Shown here: positions 1 to 8,307 of the stretch, in pieces | Numbering within the stretch: the first letter of the stretch is position 1 | How the letters are laid out: each line of letters begins with the position of its first letter | Source: Clostridia bacterium | GTDB taxonomy: Bacteria > Bacillota > Clostridia > Oscillospirales > CAG-272 | NCBI GenBank assembly: GCA_017382555.1 | Contig: JAFOAB010000310.1 | Coordinates: 1 to 24,112 of the forward strand | Direction of reading: 5' to 3' | DNA length: 24,112 bases | The notes under the pieces: model-generated | Seen by the model: the letters and a program-made list of their open reading frames with translations, nothing else | The model's database searches: none | Told to the model about the DNA's origin: nothing | Translations under genes and position numbers: made by a program

Positions 1-354
1 CGCGTAATCAAGCATACGCGCAAAGGTTCCGAAATCGGCATTTTCGACGATAGGATTACCGTCATTGTAAACCGCAAGCCGTGTTCCGCCGCAGTTACCG
101 CATATTTCGGTGGTTACGCCCTGCGGCGTTTTGAAAAGTCTGCCGCTTTCCGTACCAAGGGGTCCATCGCCGTGGGAATGTGCATCTATAAAGCCCGGGC
201 TGACAATTTTGCCCGTGGCATCAATAACGCGCGCGGCATCCGCATCAGAGGCGGCAAAAACAATTTTTCCGTCCTTGATGCCGATATTACCACTCCAAGC
301 GGGCTTGCCGGTACCGTCTATAACCGTGCCGTTTTTAATTAGCAGATCGAGCAT
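1..354 (-). CDS. N-acyl-D-amino-acid deacylase family amidohydrolase (N-terminal part; runs off the left edge)
   Basis: The visible 118 codons begin with ATG at 354, preceded by a GGAGG ribosome site about 7 nt upstream. The protein opens with LLIKNGTVIDGTGKP, the usual start of cyclic amidohydrolases. GFIDAHSHGD follows near residue 60, holding the two His metal ligands of the HxH motif, and then QGVTTEICGNCG near residue 85. The combination of HSHGD with QGVTT and GNCG is typical of the D-aminoacylase / N-acyl-D-amino-acid deacylase branch rather than dihydroorotase or imidazolonepropionase. Such enzymes are cytosolic and hydrolyse N-acyl-D-amino acids or related amides. The catalytic C-terminal part lies outside the window, so substrate cannot be judged. 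It is separated from the next minus-strand operon by a terminator, so it is probably its own transcription unit. No clear promoter was seen in the short gap. Confidence 0.85.
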   Translation of the reverse strand, partial: MLDLLIKNGTVIDGTGKPAWSGNIGIKDGKIVFAASDADAARVIDATGKIVSPGFIDAHSHGDGPLGTESGRLFKTPQGVTTEICGNCGGTRLAVYNDGNPIVENADFGTFARMLDYA

Positions 355-406
355 ACTATGCCTCCGATTTTACGTCGTATGATATGTAAGTGAATTAGGA
401 AAAAGC

Positions 407-455
407 AAAACGCCCCACCGCTTGCTATCAATGCCAAGGCTGTGGGGCGCTTTTA
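407..455 (-). terminator. Rho-independent terminator of the ispD-to-radical-SAM operon
   Basis: The arms CGCCCCAC (411-418) and GTGGGGCG (442-449) form a strong GC stem, extended inside by CTTG/CAAG. On the minus strand the stem is followed by a T-rich tract (TTTTGCTTTTT). It begins immediately after the stop codon of the radical SAM gene at 456. Confidence 0.85.
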
Positions 456-1073
456 TCAATTTTCGGGAGCTATATATTCGCGTACGCGAAGCTCAACGCC
501 GACAGCCTCGGCATTTTTGCGGCAGATCTCTATCTCCTCATCGGAGATAGTACCCTCTACAACGGAAAGCATTACCTTTTTTACGTGGTGCTTTACGTTG
601 CCGCAGAACTTCAGCATTGCGCCGTACGCCTCAAGACCGAACTTGGAGATACATACCTCGTGATATTTTTCCGCAGACGCGGCATTCATACTCACGGAAA
701 TTATATCCACCGCACCCGCAAAATCGGCGGAGGTATCTCTGCCCGCAATAAGGTCGGAAAGACCGTTAGTGTTTACGCGGATGGTTACGTCCGGATATTT
801 TTCCTTTATGCGGCGGCTAACTGAGATAAGCAGGTCAAGGCGCTCGGTAGGCTCGCCGTAGCCGCAGAACACAAGCTCGGAATGCTTGGTGGGATCAGCC
901 GCCACGATAGCGTCGAAAACCTCATCCTCCGTTGGCTCGTAATCAAGCCAAAGGCTGTTGCTGCCGTATGCACCCTCGCCGTTATTGCGAATGCAGAAGG
1001 TGCAGTTGTTGGGACAACGGTTCGTCATATTAACGTAGAGACCGTTTCCCACCGTGTAGGTAATAGTCATCAT
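456..1073 (-). CDS. TatD-linked radical SAM protein (tatD_link_rSAM family)
   Basis: This is a compact 205-aa radical SAM protein. The cluster motif CPNNCTFC (Cys20, Cys24, Cys27) supplies the three ligands for the [4Fe-4S] cluster that cleaves S-adenosylmethionine. FCGYGEPTER near residue 70 matches the GGE-like SAM-contact strand, and RVNTNGLSDL near residue 100 is also typical of the barrel. No second Cys cluster or SPASM extension is present. It follows tatD directly: the ATG at 1073 overlaps the tatD stop in an ATGA arrangement, and a second in-frame ATG at 1070 is an equally possible start. From memory this corresponds to the family named for its link to TatD, present in many Clostridia, with unknown substrate. 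It is the last gene of the operon. The family call is firm; the reaction is unknown. Confidence 0.88.
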   Translation of the reverse strand: MMTITYTVGNGLYVNMTNRCPNNCTFCIRNNGEGAYGSNSLWLDYEPTEDEVFDAIVAADPTKHSELVFCGYGEPTERLDLLISVSRRIKEKYPDVTIRVNTNGLSDLIAGRDTSADFAGAVDIISVSMNAASAEKYHEVCISKFGLEAYGAMLKFCGNVKHHVKKVMLSVVEGTISDEEIEICRKNAEAVGVELRVREYIAPEN

Positions 1074-1861
1074 AATGAAATACCAAAGAAACGCATTGCG
1101 TTTTCCGTTGTGATTCTTTCGGTTTCCTCCGCCTCTTCACCGCGTGCGGCGGCAAGCGCCTCCAGCGTGAAGCGCATAAGACCGGAGTGATTCAGCTCTC
1201 CTCTGTGAGGATGAGGCGCAAGGAAGGGGCAATCCGTCTCCATAAGCAGTCTGTCCTTCGGCACGACAGCCGCGGCGGCACGCACCTTGGGCGCGTTTTT
1301 AAAGCTTACGGTGCCGGAAAAGGAGATATACGAGCCAAGCGCTACCGCCTCCTTCGCCATCTCCGCGCTACCGCTGAAGCTGTGAAGCACGCAGGTAACG
1401 TTGGGGAATTCACGAATCATCTCAAGGCTGTCCGCATGCGCATCCCTATCGTGGATTATTACGGGCACACCGTGCTTTCTCGCGAGCTCCATTTGCTTAC
1501 GGAACATTATGCGTTGCTTGATTCTGTCCGTATCCTCGTAATGATAGTCAAGACCGATCTCGCCAAGCGCAACGATACCAAGCTCGTCTCTGCGCGCGAG
1601 CAGATCGTCAAGTGCGGCAAGAGAGGTGTCAAATCGATGCACCTTTTGCGCATCGGAGGGGTGCATACCCGCGGCAGCATACATTCTGCCGGGGTATTTT
1701 TTTGCCTGCTCGGCGGCAAGGATACTGCTTGCAATATCCCAGCCGACGTTTATGATATGGGTAACACCGTTTGCGTAGACGTAGTCGAGCATTGCGGCAA
1801 CTCCGCCCTCATACTCCCCGTCGTAACGGTCGTTATTATAGTGTGCGTGAGTGTCAAACAT
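1070..1861 (-). CDS. tatD: TatD family hydrolase / metal-dependent DNase
   Basis: This 263-aa protein is full length for the TatD (YcfH/YabD) family of TIM-barrel metal-dependent hydrolases, which act as 3'-5' exonucleases or DNA/RNA processing nucleases in the cytosol. The metal-binding residues are visible in order: His5 and His7 in DTHAH, Glu101 in LGEIGLDY, His137 in IIHDRDA, His160 in LHSFSG and Asp210 in METDCPFL. Its ATG at 1861 shares a base with the metG stop (TAATG), so translation is coupled, and its own stop overlaps the next radical SAM gene. A metG-tatD pair is a common arrangement in Firmicutes. The family assignment is secure; its exact nucleic acid substrate is not. Confidence 0.95.
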   Translation of the reverse strand: MFDTHAHYNNDRYDGEYEGGVAAMLDYVYANGVTHIINVGWDIASSILAAEQAKKYPGRMYAAAGMHPSDAQKVHRFDTSLAALDDLLARRDELGIVALGEIGLDYHYEDTDRIKQRIMFRKQMELARKHGVPVIIHDRDAHADSLEMIREFPNVTCVLHSFSGSAEMAKEAVALGSYISFSGTVSFKNAPKVRAAAAVVPKDRLLMETDCPFLAPHPHRGELNHSGLMRFTLEALAAARGEEAEETERITTENAMRFFGISL

Positions 1862-3837
1862 TATCTTATCCTTGCTCCAAGCTCTACCGCATCGTCAAGG
1901 AACAGAACGCGCACGTCCTCCTCACCGGATGCAAGAATCATGCCGAAGCTCTCGATTCCGCAAAGCTTTGCAGGTGCAAGATTGGTTACCATTGCAACCT
2001 TCTTGCCGATAAGCTGCTCGGGGGTGTAGTACTTCGCGATACCGGAAACGACCTGACGCTGCTCGTAGCCGAGGTCCACCTGAATCTTGAGAAGCTTCTT
2101 GGACTTTTCTACCTTCTCGCAAGCGATGATCTTTGCACAGCGCATCTCAACAGCCATAAATGCATCAAAGTTGATCTCGGGCATCTTTTCGGGTGCCTCA
2201 AGCTTTGCCTGCGCCTTTGCCGCCTCTGCCTCTGCAGCCTTGCGCTTTGCATCAAGCTCTGCCTCAAGCTCGGAGAGCATCTTTGCCTCGTCTATTCTTG
2301 CAAACAGAACCTTACTGTCGGCAACACACTTGCCGCTTTCCATACCGCAGAACTTATCGACGGTACCGATGCTGTCAAAGCCGCACTTATCGGTGCCAAG
2401 CTCGGCAAATATCTCCTCGGAGGTTCCGGGGATGAAGGGGTTAAGCATAACGGCGCCCCAACGGATAGCCTCCAGCAGATTGTAAAGAACGGTGCCGAGG
2501 CGTGCCTTCATGCTCTCGTCCTTCGCAAGGGTCCAGGGGGTAGTTTCGTCGATATACTTATTTGCGCGGTTGAACATCTCAAAAATGCAGTCGATCGCGT
2601 CAGCGATATGGAAGGTATCCATATTTGCGATAACGCCCTCGTATGCCTTAACGCACGCTTCCTTCAGCTCCGCATCAAGTGCATCGGTGCAGGTGGGAGC
2701 CTGTATTTCCTTATCGAAATACTTCTTCTGCATATCAAGGGTACGCTTAACGAGATTACCGAGGTTGTTTACAAGATCGGTATTGAAGCGCTTGATAACG
2801 TTTTCGTAGGTAATGCTTCCGTCGGCGGCAAAGGGCATTTCCGCAAGTGCGTAATGTCTTACACCGTCAACACCGAAGCGCTCGGCAAGCTCGTCTGCGT
2901 AAATAACGTTTCCGCGAGACTTGGACATCTTGTCGGTGCCGAAGTTGAACCAAGGATGACCGAAGATCTGCTTGGGCAGGGGAAGATCGAGCGCCATAAG
3001 GAAGATGGGCCAGTAGATGGTGTGGAAGCGGAGGATATCCTTACCGATGATATGCACGTCGCAGGGCCAATACTTCTTGAAGTGCTCACTCTGCTCCTCA
3101 TAGCTCTTATCGGGATCGTAACCGAGTGCGGTAATATAGTTGCAAAGCGCATCCACCCAAACGTAGATAACGTGCTTATCGTCAAAATCTACAGGCACGC
3201 CCCACTTAAAGGAGGTACGGGAAACGCAAAGATCCTGAAGGCCTGCCTTAAGGAAGTTGTTTACCATTTCCTTCTTTCTGGACTCGGGGGCAATGAAGTC
3301 GGGATGAGTGTCAATATACTCAAGCAGTCTGTCGGCATACTTGTTCATATTGAAGAAATACGACTCCTCGCTTGCCTTCTGTACGGGTCTGCCGCAATCG
3401 GGGCACTTGCCGTCAACAGCCTGCGTATCGGTAAAGAAGGACTCGCAGGGCGTGCAGTACCAGCCCTCGTATTTGCTCTTATAAATATCGCCGTTTTTGA
3501 AGAACTTAGCAAAGATCTTCTTAACCGCTTCCTCGTGGTTTGCATCGGTGGTACGGATGAAGTAGTCATAGGAGGTGTTCATTCCGTCCCAAACCTGCTT
3601 GATTTCTCCCGCAACACCGTCAACGTACTGCTTGGGGGTGATTCCCGCTTCCTTTGCAAGGTTTTCGATCTTCTGACCGTGCTCATCGGTACCGGTGCAG
3701 AAATATACGTCATATCCCATCGCTCTCTTATACCTTGCGATAGCGTCGGTAGCGATCACCTCGTAGGTATTACCGAAGTGGGGCTTGCGGGAAGCATATG
3801 CAATTGCCGTGGTTATATAAAAATTCTTCTTTTCCAT
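1861..3837 (-). CDS. metG: Methionine--tRNA ligase with C-terminal tRNA-binding domain
   Basis: Class I methionyl-tRNA synthetase of 658 aa, charging tRNA-Met and initiator tRNA in the cytosol. The HIGH motif appears as HFGN at residues 20-23, a variant in which the last His is Asn. Two CxxC pairs (Cys128/131 and Cys145/148) form a single zinc knuckle in the connective domain, and KMSKS lies at 303-307. An Ala/Lys/Glu-rich linker near residues 525-550 leads into a C-terminal EMAP-II-like tRNA-binding domain (about 552-658) that promotes dimerisation and tRNA binding. The ATG at 3837 follows the glnN stop by 4 nt, with an AGAAGG ribosome site overlapping the end of glnN. No T-box leader is seen because the gene lies inside an operon. 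Confidence 0.97.
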   Translation of the reverse strand: MEKKNFYITTAIAYASRKPHFGNTYEVIATDAIARYKRAMGYDVYFCTGTDEHGQKIENLAKEAGITPKQYVDGVAGEIKQVWDGMNTSYDYFIRTTDANHEEAVKKIFAKFFKNGDIYKSKYEGWYCTPCESFFTDTQAVDGKCPDCGRPVQKASEESYFFNMNKYADRLLEYIDTHPDFIAPESRKKEMVNNFLKAGLQDLCVSRTSFKWGVPVDFDDKHVIYVWVDALCNYITALGYDPDKSYEEQSEHFKKYWPCDVHIIGKDILRFHTIYWPIFLMALDLPLPKQIFGHPWFNFGTDKMSKSRGNVIYADELAERFGVDGVRHYALAEMPFAADGSITYENVIKRFNTDLVNNLGNLVKRTLDMQKKYFDKEIQAPTCTDALDAELKEACVKAYEGVIANMDTFHIADAIDCIFEMFNRANKYIDETTPWTLAKDESMKARLGTVLYNLLEAIRWGAVMLNPFIPGTSEEIFAELGTDKCGFDSIGTVDKFCGMESGKCVADSKVLFARIDEAKMLSELEAELDAKRKAAEAEAAKAQAKLEAPEKMPEINFDAFMAVEMRCAKIIACEKVEKSKKLLKIQVDLGYEQRQVVSGIAKYYTPEQLIGKKVAMVTNLAPAKLCGIESFGMILASGEEDVRVLFLDDAVELGARIR

Positions 3838-3841
3838 TGTT

Positions 3842-5938
3842 TTACACCTTCTTAAAAATCATATCACCGATACTCGGGTAGGGCCATATATCCTGCGGGA
3901 TGTGCATCTCCAGCTCATCCGCAACCGCACGCAGCTCGTTCATTGCGGGGATAACCACGTCGCAATAGAAGCAAGCAAGGCGGTAGGTCTCCTTCTTCAT
4001 ACTTGCGGCCTCGTCGGAAAGAGCCTTAAGGTTTTCCATCCTTACGTACAGCGTATCCTCAAGCTCGGAAAGCTTATCAAGCTCGCGCTTTGCGCTTGCG
4101 GGGATCCTTCCCTCCGCAGTAACACGCGCATTGAACGCCGCCGCAAAATCACCAACGTACTTGCAGACTGTGGGGTACAGATCGCGTCTTGCCATTTCAA
4201 GCATCGTCTGAACCTCAATATTAAGCGTCTTGCAGTAAATTTCAAGCAGTATTTCGTAGCGGGAGCGAAGCTCAATCTCGGAATACACGCCGTGCTTACC
4301 GAACACGCGAATGCTCTTCTCGCTTACAAGGCAAGGGAGCGCATCGACCGTGGTCTTGAGGTTGGCAAGTCCGCGCTCGCGCGCCTCGTTCTGCCATTCC
4401 TCGGTATAGTTATCTCCGTTAAAGATAATGCGCTTATGCTCTTTTACGGTTGTTTTAATAATATCAAGTGCCTCGCGCTTTACGTCCTCCGCCTTTTCAA
4501 GTCTGTCCGCAAATATGGAAAGCACCTCGGCTACTGCGGTGTTAAGCGTGGTATTGGGGCTGGAGATGGACATTGCGGAGCCGGGCATACGGAACTCGAA
4601 CTTGTTACCCGTAAACGCAAAGGGCGAGGTACGGTTTCTGTCCGTAGTGTCCTTTGAGATCTTCGGCATCGAATGAACTCCGATGGGAAGATATGCGGCG
4701 TCCGCTTTTTTGTATATCTCCTCGTTTTCTATAGCGGTGAGGATTGCCGTAAGCTCGTCACCGATAAACATGGAAACGATTGCGGGAGGTGCCTCGTCAC
4801 CGCCGAGACGGTGGTCGTTTCCGGCTGTGGAAACGGATACGCGCAAAAGATCCTGATACTCGTCTACCGCGCGAATAACGGCAGAGAAGAAGAGAAGGAA
4901 CTGTACGTTCTCTGCGGGGCTCTTACCGGGGTTAAGAAGATTTTCACCGAGATCGGTGGAAAGCGACCAGTTGTTGTGCTTACCGCTTCCGTTTATGCCG
5001 TTGAAGGGCTTTTCGTGAAGCAGACAAACGAGATTATGGCGGCGCGCAACACGCTTCATCGCCTCCATAATAAGCTGGTTGTGGTCCATAGATGTATTAA
5101 CATCCGAGAACACGGGCGCAAGCTCGTGCTGTGCGGGAGCCGCCTCGTTATGCTTTGTCTTGGAATAAACGCCAAGCTGCCAAAGCTCCTCGTCCAGATC
5201 CTGCATATACTTGGAGATACGGGGCTTGATGGAGCCAAAGTAGTGATCGTCCATCTCCTGTCCCTTCGGAGGTCTTGCACCGAAGAGAACTCTGCCCGCG
5301 TACTTTATATCACGGCGCTTTTCAAAGCAATCGCGGTCTATAAGGAAGTACTCCTGCTCTGCGCCTACCATGGGAACAACGCGCTTTGCCTCGGTATTAC
5401 CGAAGGCACGTACAACGCGCAGTGCCTGCTTGCCAACAGCCTCCACGGATTTGAGAAGAGGAGTTTTGTTATCCAGCGCCTCACCGCCGTGGGAGCAGAA
5501 TACGGTAGGAATGCAAAGCGATTTATCCTTTATGAATGCATAAGATGAGGGATCCCACGCGGTGTATCCGCGCGCTTCAAAGGTGGAGCGAAGTCCGCCC
5601 GAGGGGAAGGAGGATGCATCCGGCTCGCCCTTTATAAGCTCCTTGCCGGAGAACTCCATTATTACCGTGCCGTCCTTTTGAGGGGTTATAAAGCTATCGT
5701 GCTTTTCGGCGGTAATGCCCGTCATAGGCTGGAACCAGTGCGTATAGTGGGTCGCGCCCTTTTCTATCGCCCAGTTTTTCATTGCCGCGGCAACGGAGTT
5801 TGCAATACCCGCCTCAAGCTCCAGACCGTCCTCAACGGTCTTCTTGAGGGAGGCATATACCTCAGGGGAAAGACGCTCGCGCATCACGCGGTCATTAAAT
5901 ACCAAAGATCCGAACAATTCGGGAATAGACTTATCCAT
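3842..5938 (-). CDS. glnN: Type III glutamine synthetase (GSIII)
   Basis: This 698-aa protein has the length of the GSIII class (about 700 aa) rather than GSI or GSII (about 350-470 aa). It makes glutamine from glutamate, ammonia and ATP in the cytosol. Class-specific features include the N-terminal LFGSLVFNDRVM, GAEQEYFLID carrying active-site Glu residues, NGSGKHNNWS in the ATP/glutamate region, GNDHRLGGDEAPPAI and RNRTSPFAFTGNKFEFRMPG. The ATG at 5938 overlaps the end of rpe by 8 nt, and AAGGAG in the rpe tail serves as ribosome site. It lies between rpe and metG with no PII (glnB/glnK) or amt gene nearby, so any nitrogen control must act in trans or on the whole operon. Confidence 0.96.
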   Translation of the reverse strand: MDKSIPELFGSLVFNDRVMRERLSPEVYASLKKTVEDGLELEAGIANSVAAAMKNWAIEKGATHYTHWFQPMTGITAEKHDSFITPQKDGTVIMEFSGKELIKGEPDASSFPSGGLRSTFEARGYTAWDPSSYAFIKDKSLCIPTVFCSHGGEALDNKTPLLKSVEAVGKQALRVVRAFGNTEAKRVVPMVGAEQEYFLIDRDCFEKRRDIKYAGRVLFGARPPKGQEMDDHYFGSIKPRISKYMQDLDEELWQLGVYSKTKHNEAAPAQHELAPVFSDVNTSMDHNQLIMEAMKRVARRHNLVCLLHEKPFNGINGSGKHNNWSLSTDLGENLLNPGKSPAENVQFLLFFSAVIRAVDEYQDLLRVSVSTAGNDHRLGGDEAPPAIVSMFIGDELTAILTAIENEEIYKKADAAYLPIGVHSMPKISKDTTDRNRTSPFAFTGNKFEFRMPGSAMSISSPNTTLNTAVAEVLSIFADRLEKAEDVKREALDIIKTTVKEHKRIIFNGDNYTEEWQNEARERGLANLKTTVDALPCLVSEKSIRVFGKHGVYSEIELRSRYEILLEIYCKTLNIEVQTMLEMARRDLYPTVCKYVGDFAAAFNARVTAEGRIPASAKRELDKLSELEDTLYVRMENLKALSDEAASMKKETYRLACFYCDVVIPAMNELRAVADELEMHIPQDIWPYPSIGDMIFKKV

Positions 5939-6614
5939 TACAGCTGTCTCCTTTTTCTATCAAAGCGGAAATTGCGGCCTTCCTGTCCTCTTTTCCGAAC
6001 ACGCCGCTACCCGCAACAAGCACGTCTACACCTGCAGAGCAAAGAAGCTCTGCGTTTCCCTCGCCTACACCGCCGTCAACCTCGATGTAAAAATCAAGGC
6101 CGAGACGCTCTCTTTCGGCATTGAGGGTCTTTATCTTATCAAGCATCTCGGGCATAAACTTTTGACCCGAGAAGCCGGGATTTACCGTCATTATCATAAC
6201 GGTGTGAAGCTCTGGAAGGTACGGAAGTATCTCCTCAACGGGGGTTGCGGGTTTTACGGTAAGTCCCGCATGCACGCCGCTGTCCTTTATCTTCTTCACC
6301 GTTGCGGCAACGTCCGAGCACGCCTCCGTATGAACGGTTATAAGCTCGGCACCCGCACGAACAAAATCGTCTATGTATCTTATGGGCTCATCGATCATAA
6401 GATGCACGTCAAAAAACATTTTCGTTTTGTCGCGCAGGCAAGCGATAACGGGAGCGCCAAAGGAAATATTCGGCACAAACGAGCCGTCCATTACGTCGAG
6501 GTGAAGCCATTTTGCGCCGCCGCGCTCAATATCAACGCACTCCTCCGTAAGCTTGGAAAAGTCTGCGGAAAGAAGCGAAGGTGAAATGATAGTTCCTTTT
6601 CTTTTGCCGTTCAT
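5931..6614 (-). CDS. rpe: Ribulose-phosphate 3-epimerase
   Basis: A 227-aa TIM-barrel enzyme interconverting D-ribulose-5-phosphate and D-xylulose-5-phosphate in the pentose phosphate pathway. Expected motifs are all present: SPSLLSADFSKL near the N terminus, HLDVMDGSFVPNISFG with metal ligands His38 and Asp40, HLMIDEP with His71, MTVNPGFSGQKF, and EVDGGVG with catalytic and metal-binding Asp180. The ATG at 6614 has a CGGAGAA ribosome site about 7 nt upstream. The last bases overlap the glnN start. The gene follows ispF after a 111-nt gap with no obvious terminator, so it may be part of the long operon or have a weak promoter of its own. Confidence 0.96.
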   Translation of the reverse strand: MNGKRKGTIISPSLLSADFSKLTEECVDIERGGAKWLHLDVMDGSFVPNISFGAPVIACLRDKTKMFFDVHLMIDEPIRYIDDFVRAGAELITVHTEACSDVAATVKKIKDSGVHAGLTVKPATPVEEILPYLPELHTVMIMTVNPGFSGQKFMPEMLDKIKTLNAERERLGLDFYIEVDGGVGEGNAELLCSAGVDVLVAGSGVFGKEDRKAAISALIEKGDSCNG

Positions 6615-6725
6615 AAATATTCTCCGATTTTTATTTGTCGTTTTTACCGCTGCGCCATATTATGTTACAAAGCAAGGCACTACTGCGGCGTACAAGATTT
6701 ATAAAACAAGTGACGTAAACAATTA
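6615..6725. other. Intergenic gap between ispF and rpe
   Basis: This 111-nt AT-rich stretch is the only sizeable break inside the minus-strand operon. I see the rpe ribosome site at its left end but no convincing sigma-A promoter with proper spacing and no GC hairpin with a T tract. It could be read through from the ispDF promoter. Confidence 0.5.
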
Positions 6726-7223
6726 TCAGCGCCGCAGAGTGCCGTCTTTTGCAACAAGCACGGTGCAGTACGCCTCCATCGCTCTTCCCTCTCCCACGTC
6801 ACCGAGCTTTTCGGCGGTTTTTGCTTTTACGCTGACGCAGTCGATATCAAGCTCCAGAAGCTCCGCGAGCCGGGCTTGGATCTTCGGGATATGAGGCTTG
6901 AGCTTCGGTTTTTCGGTTACGATCGTGGAGTCGAGATTAACGATACCGTATCCCTTTGCCTTAACAAGTGCATATGCATTTTTAAGAAGCACTGTGCTGT
7001 CAGCGCCCTTATATGCGGGATCGGTATCGGGAAAATGAGTGCCGATATCGCCAAGCGCGAGCGAGCCGAGAAGCGCATCCGTTATCGCGTGGCAAAGCAC
7101 GTCCGCATCGCTGTGACCGAGAAGTCCGAAATCGGACTCTATCTGAACACCGCCAAGCACAAGTCTTCTTGATGGGTCGGTGCGATGTACGTCCATTCCC
7201 TGTCCTATACGGAGGTTAGTCAT
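6726..7223 (-). CDS. ispF: 2-C-methyl-D-erythritol 2,4-cyclodiphosphate synthase
   Basis: This 165-aa enzyme converts CDP-ME 2-phosphate to MEcPP in the non-mevalonate isoprenoid pathway. GQGMDVHR gives zinc ligands Asp11 and His13, and HSDADVLCHAITDALLGS supplies His45. GDIGTHFPDTDPAYKGADS and the C-terminal VSVKAKTAEKLGDVGEG with AYCTVLV are the usual family blocks. Its ATG at 7223 overlaps the ispD stop by 8 nt, and GGGAGG within the end of ispD is the ribosome site. IspD and IspF catalyse the first and third of three successive steps here; IspE, the step between, is not in the window. Confidence 0.96.
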   Translation of the reverse strand: MTNLRIGQGMDVHRTDPSRRLVLGGVQIESDFGLLGHSDADVLCHAITDALLGSLALGDIGTHFPDTDPAYKGADSTVLLKNAYALVKAKGYGIVNLDSTIVTEKPKLKPHIPKIQARLAELLELDIDCVSVKAKTAEKLGDVGEGRAMEAYCTVLVAKDGTLRR

Positions 7224-7959
7224 TTGCTTGCTCCTCCCGTCTCTTCAGTATCGCCTCGGCAAAAATTATATCCTCGGGATACGTTATCTTTATATTGTCT
7301 CTGCCGCAATCCACAAGGCGCACCTCAAAGCCGTATTTTTCGGCAAGAGATGCATCGTCCGTGCCCACGTAGCCGTCCTTCTCGGCGGTAAACGCAGCCG
7401 CGCGGTAAACGTTTGCGTAAAAAATCTGCGGTGTTGCAGCTGCTGCAAGCCTTGAGCGGTCAAGGGTGCTTACCACCTTGTCAAGACTGCTTTTTTCTTT
7501 TATCGTGTCGGTAACGGCGCTTGCGGCAATGGCACAGCTTTTCGAGAAGCGTGCTTCCTTCAGCACCGCCGATACGGTCTCCGGCTTTATAAGGCATCTT
7601 GCGCCATCGTGGAAGGCAACGTAATTTGCTTTTTCGCTAATTCCGGCAAATCCGCGCACGGAGGATTGCTGACGCGTTTCCCCACCGTGAACGGCACGGG
7701 AGAATTTTGTAATACCGTTTCTTTCGCATATCGCGCGGTAAAGCTCCTCCTCGCCCGCACGGCACACGATAACTATCTCGTTAACGTCGGGGCAATTTTC
7801 AAACGCAAGAAGCGTGTGGAGGATAACGGGCTTGCCGTTTATTTCCGTAAACTGCTTTGGCTTGTCGGAGCCGAAGCGCGAGCCGCTTCCGCCCGCAAGA
7901 ATAACAGCGGAAAGAAAGACCTTATCGGCGCCGAGCGCCTCGAATATCTTATTTAACAT
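7216..7959 (-). CDS. ispD: 2-C-methyl-D-erythritol 4-phosphate cytidylyltransferase
   Basis: This 247-aa enzyme transfers CMP from CTP to MEP. The nucleotide-binding loop AVILAGGSGSRFGSDKPKQF starts at about residue 18, after a 15-residue extension longer than in many homologues. VAFHDGARCLI near residue 135, ATPQIF near 180 and GTDDASLAEKYG near 200 are the other family blocks. The ATG at 7959 is supported by AAGGGG, which overlaps the stop of the upstream 112-aa gene. I kept this start because no better ATG/GTG with a ribosome site lies closer to the loop. Together with ispF it forms a two-step block of isoprenoid precursor synthesis. Confidence 0.95.
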   Translation of the reverse strand: MLNKIFEALGADKVFLSAVILAGGSGSRFGSDKPKQFTEINGKPVILHTLLAFENCPDVNEIVIVCRAGEEELYRAICERNGITKFSRAVHGGETRQQSSVRGFAGISEKANYVAFHDGARCLIKPETVSAVLKEARFSKSCAIAASAVTDTIKEKSSLDKVVSTLDRSRLAAAATPQIFYANVYRAAAFTAEKDGYVGTDDASLAEKYGFEVRLVDCGRDNIKITYPEDIIFAEAILKRREEQAND

Positions 7960-7968
7960 TCCTGCCCC

Positions 7969-8307
7969 TTATCTGTAATAAACGTAAAATGCGGTAACGG
8001 TATGCACCTCACCGTTTCTTTCAAGATCGGGTCCCGTAAGCACGACTCCCTCCTTCGAGAGAAGCTCCCATGCATCAAGATCGGCGATCTTGGTACGCAA
8101 AAGAGTTTTGCCCGGGACGTGCAAAATAAACTCGTCACCCTTTATGGCAAGCGCACCGTCGCGCCCTATGACGTTTTCCACGTTGTCAACGCGCTCGGTA
8201 ACGTAGCGGATATGTCTGCCGTCTATTTTCTTCGCCATCATCTCGCGGAATGCGCGAGTGCCCGGCTTAGGCTCTTTTTTTATCAGCTTGGCAAGCTTTT
8301 CGAACAT
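7969..8307 (-). CDS. Conserved-looking protein of unknown function at the head of the ispDF operon
   Basis: This 112-aa protein is not recognised. It starts with an amphipathic Lys-rich segment (MFEKLAKLIKKEPKPGTR), followed by alternating short hydrophobic strands such as GALAIKGDEFILHVPGKTLL and ending in HTVTAFYVYYR. That pattern suggests a small beta-rich domain. There is no signal peptide, membrane segment, Cys cluster or recognised nucleotide-binding motif. It is probably a real gene: the ATG at 8307 has GGAGG 7 nt upstream, it follows a near-consensus promoter, and its stop lies 9 nt before ispD with the ispD ribosome site overlapping it. A link to IspD/IspF is only positional. Confidence 0.75.
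   Translation of the reverse strand: MFEKLAKLIKKEPKPGTRAFREMMAKKIDGRHIRYVTERVDNVENVIGRDGALAIKGDEFILHVPGKTLLRTKIADLDAWELLSKEGVVLTGPDLERNGEVHTVTAFYVYYR

Noticed and set aside
1861..3837. HFGN in place of HIGH in MetG as a sign of an inactive enzyme
   Set aside because: The rest of the active site and KMSKS are intact, and Asn in the fourth position is tolerated in class I synthetases.
1771..3855. A 694-codon open frame on the plus strand opposite metG
   Set aside because: It is the antisense shadow of a highly conserved metG; composition is Leu/Cys/His rich and no family motif is seen.
6615..6725. Promoter for rpe in the ispF-rpe gap
   Set aside because: TTGTTT, TATAAA and TAATAT strings occur but none are correctly spaced.
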